The translations under genes were made by a program, and so were the position numbers. The notes beneath the pieces were generated by a model. It saw nothing but the letters and a program-made list of their open reading frames with translations, was not told the DNA's origin and did no database searches. From the NCBI RefSeq assembly GCF_030253575.1, contig NC_080566.1, forward strand, positions 13,300,501 through 13,364,500: a stretch of DNA of 64,000 nucleotides, written 5' to 3'. Origin of the DNA: Rhododendron vialii. Lineage: Eukaryota > Streptophyta > Magnoliopsida > Ericales > Ericaceae. This document shows positions 58,701 through 64,000 of the stretch, piece by piece. Positions within the stretch are counted from its first letter, which is position 1, and every line of letters starts with the position of its first letter.

Positions 58701-61700
58701 TGTAGTACACCACAGGGTTATGAACAGTTAATATGGATATGATGGTTAGAATTTTGGCAGAAAGCTGCTTAGTATTTGTGAAGAAAAATAGGATTGACTT
58801 CTGGGAACATGAAGAAAAGGATTTGGAGGGTTTGAAGGGCTATTCCAATCCTGCAAACTGAACTTTAGTCTTAAATGGTGTTTCTAATTGCTAAACAAGA
58901 CAGATAATGTTGAAGTGTAATGGAGTAAACAAGTGGGCTTTATGTCTTCTAGACTGGAAAGAGTGGTCAACTTAGTTTGGTTTGGGAAATGGCATATAAT
59001 GCAAAGAAGAAACAATAGAGAAGTAGTAACTCTAATCCTACTTTGCAAGGCTTCTTAATATGCAATGCCTACGAAAGGTTGCTTTAAGTTTCAGCATTAT
59101 TTCCCTGAATTCCTACAACCAAAGACTTATAAACCCTGAACAACTTTAAGCTTTTCTAATCCATGAAGCCTAGAATCTTTAGAGCACTTGTTAATGCCCC
59201 CAAATTCTTTTCTTTTCTTGCGTAATTAAACCAAAACACTTATGCAATAAACCCATAATGCCATATGTTTGCTTATGTGAAATTAGGTCATCTCTCTGTG
59301 TTCTAGATTTATCGGTTTAAAATTCATGCTCAATTGATTTGTTGCATCTCCTTTCAGTTTGGGTTCGAGTCACTTTTATTTTGTAATTTCTTCGCCTCAT
59401 ATTACCTAATTTCCTCATGAAGAAAAAATTAAATAAATTTATGTAGATTCTCTGGTACTTTTGAATTTTCTTTTAACCTCACTTGCTTCAGTTTTATGTT
59501 GAAACGGCACCTTATTTATCACACAAAATAAAATGTCTATCGATCACCAATACCAAATTCATTGTCTTATGGGCAGATCTGTGTTCTGGGCTTTGTTTGG
59601 GGCAATATATCTCTGTTATGGTATGCCGGAAGTATACCGTGTTCTTTTTGAAGTATTTGGAATGGATCCAGAAGCTGAAGACTGTCAGCCTAGAGAAAGG
59701 AGACAGCTTGAAGACGTAGACTATGTCTCTGTGGAATTTGAAGGCAGAAAACTTAACTGGCAAGATGTTGCTGCATATAAGGCAAGCATAGTATTGCACA
59801 TTCTTTCCACAGTAGTATCAGTTGTGCTAAACCCATTTATTTGGTGCTGGAAAAAAAGAACATGTTTTTTGCATTTTAGGAAGAAACATCATGTACATTT
59901 AACGGATCAAAAATAAATATAGTGCCACCTATAGATTGTTTGTATTGGTTTTTTAAAGCTTATTAAGCTAAGCCAGTCTAAACAAATTGGAGAAGGTAAG
60001 CATTGTGAACAATAAACTTATGCGGTTATGCATAGATGATGGCTTGATGCTATTCTATCATTTAGGGTCGTATTATTACCTTCACACAGAGGTCAATAAA
60101 ATCAAATTGTTCTGAAATTCAATTAACATGCTTTTGACTTAAATAATCACTTACCTTTGACTAATTATTAGCTTAGGGTTGAATAATTTTGAAATTTTTG
60201 TTTCATGCCTTTAGAAGTAATTTTCTATGCTCATAGTAGTGTTGTATTTGGGACACACTTGGATCTTTTAGCGCATGATCTAAGCGAGGAACTCATATTT
60301 TTGTATCACTTACTTGTGGGCACGTACTAGTGTCTAAGAAACTATAAGATTAATTATGTCTTTTGAAACACACTTTTTCTTAACTTGAAATATAAGGATC
60401 AATGGTCATGTGCTTTTAAGTTTATATAAAATTTTCAGTATACTTGTATACTGTATACGTGGATAGATGATATTTGTTGCATCACATAATCATTTAACTT
60501 GGGGTTTATTTGTTTTAATTTATCATCCATCGTGAGGTTGTTTCTTTTTTGTATTCTAGAATTAGTCATCCAGAGTAAAAATGTAATAGAATAGAAGCGA
60601 AATATAGTATTGGATGGTCCATGGATAACCTATTATAGATGTATGATGTATCTCGTTTAATGAAAAAACTACAGAGTCTATTGGGAAGGAGGTTTGGTTG
60701 GAGATGGGAGCTCTTGGAGAAGAGTTGTGGAAAGAAAGTGTGGGAGAGGTCAGGGAAGAGTCATTCACCGAGTTCATTCAGGTTATGGTTTTCTTTTTTA
60801 TTTTGTCTGGAGTGGAGCAATCCGGGTAGCCTCATTCATGCATGGATTGGGCAAATAAGGTTTTTCTTAGGGAGGTTTTCTGCTTGGATGGCACCTCTCC
60901 TGTTTATCTTAACGATTGACAACAATGGGAGGGGATGTAAGTCGTTGACTGCTCGGGGTTGCGTGTGTCATCAACCAGGTGAGAATCCTCGATTGTCCCG
61001 CTTTGGAAGAGTTGTGGAGCTCAGTTTCTAGTGTTTTTGTACTTCAGTGGTTGTGTAGGTTTGGTTGGAGATCGTCTAGGATGCGGTGGTTTGGTTTCCC
61101 TACAAAGCTGGGCAGCAAATTCAGCAATCGGAGATCCATTGGGTATGTCGAGCTTCCTCTGTGTTGTCTTGAGGGATCTCTACTCCTTCCTCTATACTTT
61201 TTTGTCGAGAGGGGATCTGTGCTTACTAACCTCAAGGTTGTGGGTTTGATTATTAGGACAACCACTTTGGGCATTTTATGGCAAATGTTAGGTGTGTACC
61301 TAGTCTACCCCTTTCAGACACCCAGTAATGGGTACTGTACTTATTTTTTTTTAAGGGGAGGGTCCTTTCTCTATGTTGTCTTTTGCTGTTTAGGGAGATT
61401 TGTCTATAATTTCCTGGCATCGCTGCCTTTCAAGTGTACAGGGTTTGCCCCCCTAAGGTGTTTTTGAGACTGTTTTCTCTTCGTAAAAAGAAAGAAGCTT
61501 TGAAATCTTGAAGGGCGTCGATGATTTGCATGTGCACCGTCTCTGTTTATTAGCTAATGCTTGTTTTGTTTCAATTGTTCAGCCCCCAGAAGATGCTCTT
61601 TTCACACACCCAAGGCTTTTCAGAGCTTGCGTCCCTCCAGGCATGCATCGCTTCAGAGGAAATATATGGGATTACGATAGCAGACCCCAAGTTATGCGGA

Positions 61701-62972
61701 CATTGGGGTATCCCTTAGCAACGACTGATAGAATTCGAGATATTACCGAAGCCAGGAATATTGAACTTGGTCTTGGGTTGCAGGTATAGTAGTCCCTATC
61801 TTGTTATCTTATTTGATTTGATTGACCAACTTAGAATTGATACAGATATTGGTTTCTGACTTTGGACTAAATGCCACTGGCCTAGAAAAATGAATTAAAT
61901 TAGTTCTTTTGCACTGAATAGTGCTTCACTGCATTACAATTGTTCCGTGCATAAACACCTAACAAAAATGTATAACTTAAAGAACTTCACAAGTAGGTTT
62001 AATGAGAACCATTCACCTTTTCTGTTTAGGCTTATAAGCTTGGTTAGGACCTCAAGTTTGTGCTTAATATCAACCTTGTCTGTATCATTTTAGAACCATC
62101 TTATGCTCAGTTTGGGATTGGACTTTGTAGACCATAACCTGAATGAATATGAAGTTGGATATGGTTTTTAGGATCTTTATCTGTGTATATTCCACCGGTT
62201 CTCAGGCTAGCATAGTATTTTCTTCATTATTGTGAAGTTCAATTGGCTCTCGGTCTCATTGCAACTATCCCTTCAAAACCGGCTTTCTCCTATGTCCGTA
62301 CTTGCAAATTGTGAGTTTGCCTCTGTGTATGTTTGCGCATACGAACTGTATTGACGCATATGCTTGTGTTGGAGAACTTCCATTGTAACTAATTTGTGTC
62401 TATAACCAGATATCTGCGTATTTACATATTATTCTGTGAACACTGTAAATGCAGCTATGTTTCTTGCACCCATCAAAACATAAGTTTGAGCATCCCCGAT
62501 TTTGCTTTGAGAGATTAGAATATGTTGGCCAAAAGATCCAGGTAACTTTATCACAATTTGTTCAATAGTTTGGAAGAAAAAATAAAAGGGAAAATGAGAT
62601 TCTACCGAAACCAATTCTATGGGTTGTTTCTTATTATTTTTGCAGGATCTTGTGATGGCGGAGAGGTTGCTCATGAAGCATCTCGATGCACCCGGGAGAT
62701 GGTTGCAAGAGAAGCATCGGCGTCTTCTGATGAACAAATTTTGTGGGAAATACTTGAGGGAGAAAAATCTACACCGCTTCATTATTTATAGCGAACAGGT
62801 TCAAGATGCGTTTGAACACAATCGAAGACTGAGGAACCCAGCCACCACTTCAGTCCAACAGGCCATCCACGGACTCTCATACACTGTTTATGGGAAGCCA
62901 GATGTGAGACGCCTCATGTTTGAGGTTTTCGACTTTGAGCAGATCCAACCTAAAGAAATTGTAAACGTTTAG
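55800..62972 (+). CDS. RNC1: RNC1, chloroplast RNase III-domain splicing factor
   Basis: Exons: 55800-56617, 59577-59781, 61583-61783, 62455-62541 and 62646-62972, giving 1638 nt and 545 residues (Arabidopsis 537). The family promotes splicing of several chloroplast group II introns and binds RNA without cutting it. The Ser/Phe-rich N-terminus (about 1-55) looks like a chloroplast transit peptide. RNase III-like domain 1 covers about 165-330; at the signature helix it reads HSRLWFLGQ (197-205) where active enzymes have ERLEFLGD. Domain 2 covers about 340-530 and reads FERLEYVGQ (426-434). In both, the catalytic Asp is Gln. The C-terminus FEVFDFEQIQPKEIVNV matches the family. Intron 2 starts GC (AAG then GCAAGC) instead of GT; the other introns are GT-AG. 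Introns 1 (3.0 kb) and 2 (1.8 kb) are long and contain only decayed sequence. Confidence 0.93.
56618..59576 (+). other. RNC1 intron 1
   Basis: Donor GTAAGTTT directly after GTGAA; acceptor TTATGGGCAG. The codon AAA (Lys273) is split by it. The interior includes a GC-rich patch at about 58330-58420 (GGGATCTCTACTCCCTGGC, CCTTCGCACCCCCGCC) that stands out from the AT-rich surroundings and may be an old short insertion. No gene inside. Confidence 0.75.
59782..61582 (+). other. RNC1 intron 2 (GC-AG type)
   Basis: Donor GCAAGC, acceptor TTGTTCAG. About 60660-61480 is more GC-rich and holds several overlapping open frames on both strands, but none shows a recognisable protein. GGTTGTGGGTTTGATTATTA at about 61227 is a weak B-box-like sequence, too degenerate to call a SINE. 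Confidence 0.65.
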
Positions 62973-63830
62973 ATACAACTTTTTTATGCATCTTAAAAGG
63001 GCAGGTCCGTTTTTTCGACCTGTGAAATCATTGTGGTGGAATGTGTAATTCTAAGATGTAAAAGTGGTTGAATTTTGTTTATGTGTTAAGACTTTGGTAT
63101 GTCATGGCACGAGGGGGAATTGAAATGTACATACTTTTGTTTTGTGTTTCATCTAGACCGAATGTACTATATTGTCAAAGAACAAGAAAATATATGACAT
63201 GGTAAATTTCAAATTGAATAGAACCATCAATCATGATTCATCATTAATTTATTCCCGAAACATTAGTATTTCCTACAACTACCGTGCCTAAAAGCACTTA
63301 TTTAGTTATGTAAAAAAACATCATTAGGAATACCCAAAACAAATTCTTACAATTATCTCACATAAAAGGACTTATTTAGCGATATTCAAGTCCGTAAATA
63401 TCTATCGGAATCCTTCACACACGCCAACTCTTCTGTCACATATTTTTCAGACCACTTGGCCGACAATTCTCATCATCGATTTATATGGATTGCAATAAAC
63501 TTGTCAGTATGTCGACACACCACGATCAATTCACTCGCCTCACTGCAGTAGGGCAATACAAATCTACACGTGAAACAATTTGCCAGTTACAACATATCGA
63601 ACCAAATTAATCTTACTCATTAGCATTGTCATTCTTGGTACATTAATCGTATTCAAATAATTTCATTTTAGAAAAAATATTTTTTTCCCACAGAAATTAA
63701 AAGTAAACCATATATTATTTATTAGAAAAAATATTATTTCCCGGAAAAAATTAAAAAAACGTTGGAAAGTGCATATATGTAATTGGAAATTACAAAATCA
63801 TTAAATATACTTATACTCCAGTACCCAATA
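62973..63830. other. RNC1 3' flank and intergenic spacer
   Basis: AT-rich, no coding signal. The RNC1 3'-UTR probably ends within the first 200 bp. Nothing else supported. Confidence 0.45.
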
Positions 63831-63962
63831 CCCTCTGAAACCCTACTTCGTCATTCACCCACGGCCGCGCCCTACCCAACCCCATACTCTGCAACCCCTC
63901 AGGTTCTCCGTCTGCAGCTACCGCCGGCGTCGATCATCACCACTCCGGTCCGATCAGTCCGG

Positions 63963-64000
<38 letters not shown>
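63831..64000 (+). promoter_or_regulatory. Probable promoter and 5'-UTR of the next gene
   Basis: An AAACCCTA telo-box at 63838-63845 is followed by C-rich leader (CTACCGCCGGCGTCGATC), then a donor-like CCGGTATGTCTC and a (CT)n run at the window edge. This is like the leader of CPSF73 copy A and typical of plant housekeeping genes. The coding part would lie beyond the window. Confidence 0.4.

Noticed and set aside
61200..61330. Possible SINE with B box GGTTTGATTAT
   Set aside because: B box too degenerate, no A box at the right distance, and no poly-A or T tail with flanking duplication.
60639..61467. Overlapping open frames of 130 and 162 residues inside RNC1 intron 2
   Set aside because: Lie within an intron, overlap in several frames, match no known family; most likely an old insertion of higher GC.

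Overview
This is a piece of a eudicot plant nuclear genome. The evidence is intron-rich genes with GT-AG (and one GC-AG) splice sites, plant-specific transposon families (CACTA/En-Spm, PIF/Harbinger, Tourist and Stowaway MITEs, Ty1/copia and Ty3/gypsy LTR elements), abundant (GA)n microsatellites, and two recognisable plant housekeeping genes. No tRNA, rRNA, CRISPR or bacterial-type operon is present. I cannot place the species more finely from sequence alone.

Layout. 1-11.28 kb: the right part of a large autonomous-type CACTA element, with a TNP2/DUF4218/DUF4216 transposase, a Transposase_24 (TNPA-like) second gene and a terminal array of 68-bp repeats; both genes carry stops. 12.4-21.4 kb: Tourist-like MITE, then a complete gene for CPSF73-I (copy A), the endonuclease of the mRNA 3'-end cleavage complex. 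Its intron 4 holds a deleted Ty1/copia element with identical 136-bp LTRs and a 5-bp TSD, which itself contains a nested hAT-like MITE. 23.3-24.2 kb: a broken partial CPSF73 copy. 24.2-36 kb: gene-free, with a Stowaway MITE, a Tourist MITE split by a 1.1-kb non-autonomous CACTA, a foldback MITE, a solo LTR and a PIF/Harbinger element with both of its genes. 36.1-42.4 kb: two ~3-kb Ty3/gypsy-like LTRs fused head to head, inserted in an older foldback repeat. 43-47.2 kb: truncated LTR pieces, G-runs and MITEs. 47.9-53.0 kb: a second complete CPSF73-I gene (copy B), same orientation, identical exon lengths, without the copia insertion. 54.3 kb: a small 3' CPSF73 fragment. 55.8-63.0 kb: a five-exon gene for RNC1, a chloroplast group II intron splicing factor built from two catalytically dead RNase III domains. 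The extreme right end looks like the promoter and 5'-UTR of a further gene.

The functional genes are the CPSF73-I pair (nuclear pre-mRNA 3' processing) and RNC1 (chloroplast RNA splicing); they are independent. The rest records local segmental duplication of the CPSF73 locus, followed by nested transposon insertions that can be dated relative to the duplication because copy B keeps an empty copia site. I saw no clearly novel multi-gene system. The most unusual items are the retained CPSF73-I duplicate with a changed conserved loop, the head-to-head LTR pair, and a tRNA-like Pol III module inside the small CACTA element.
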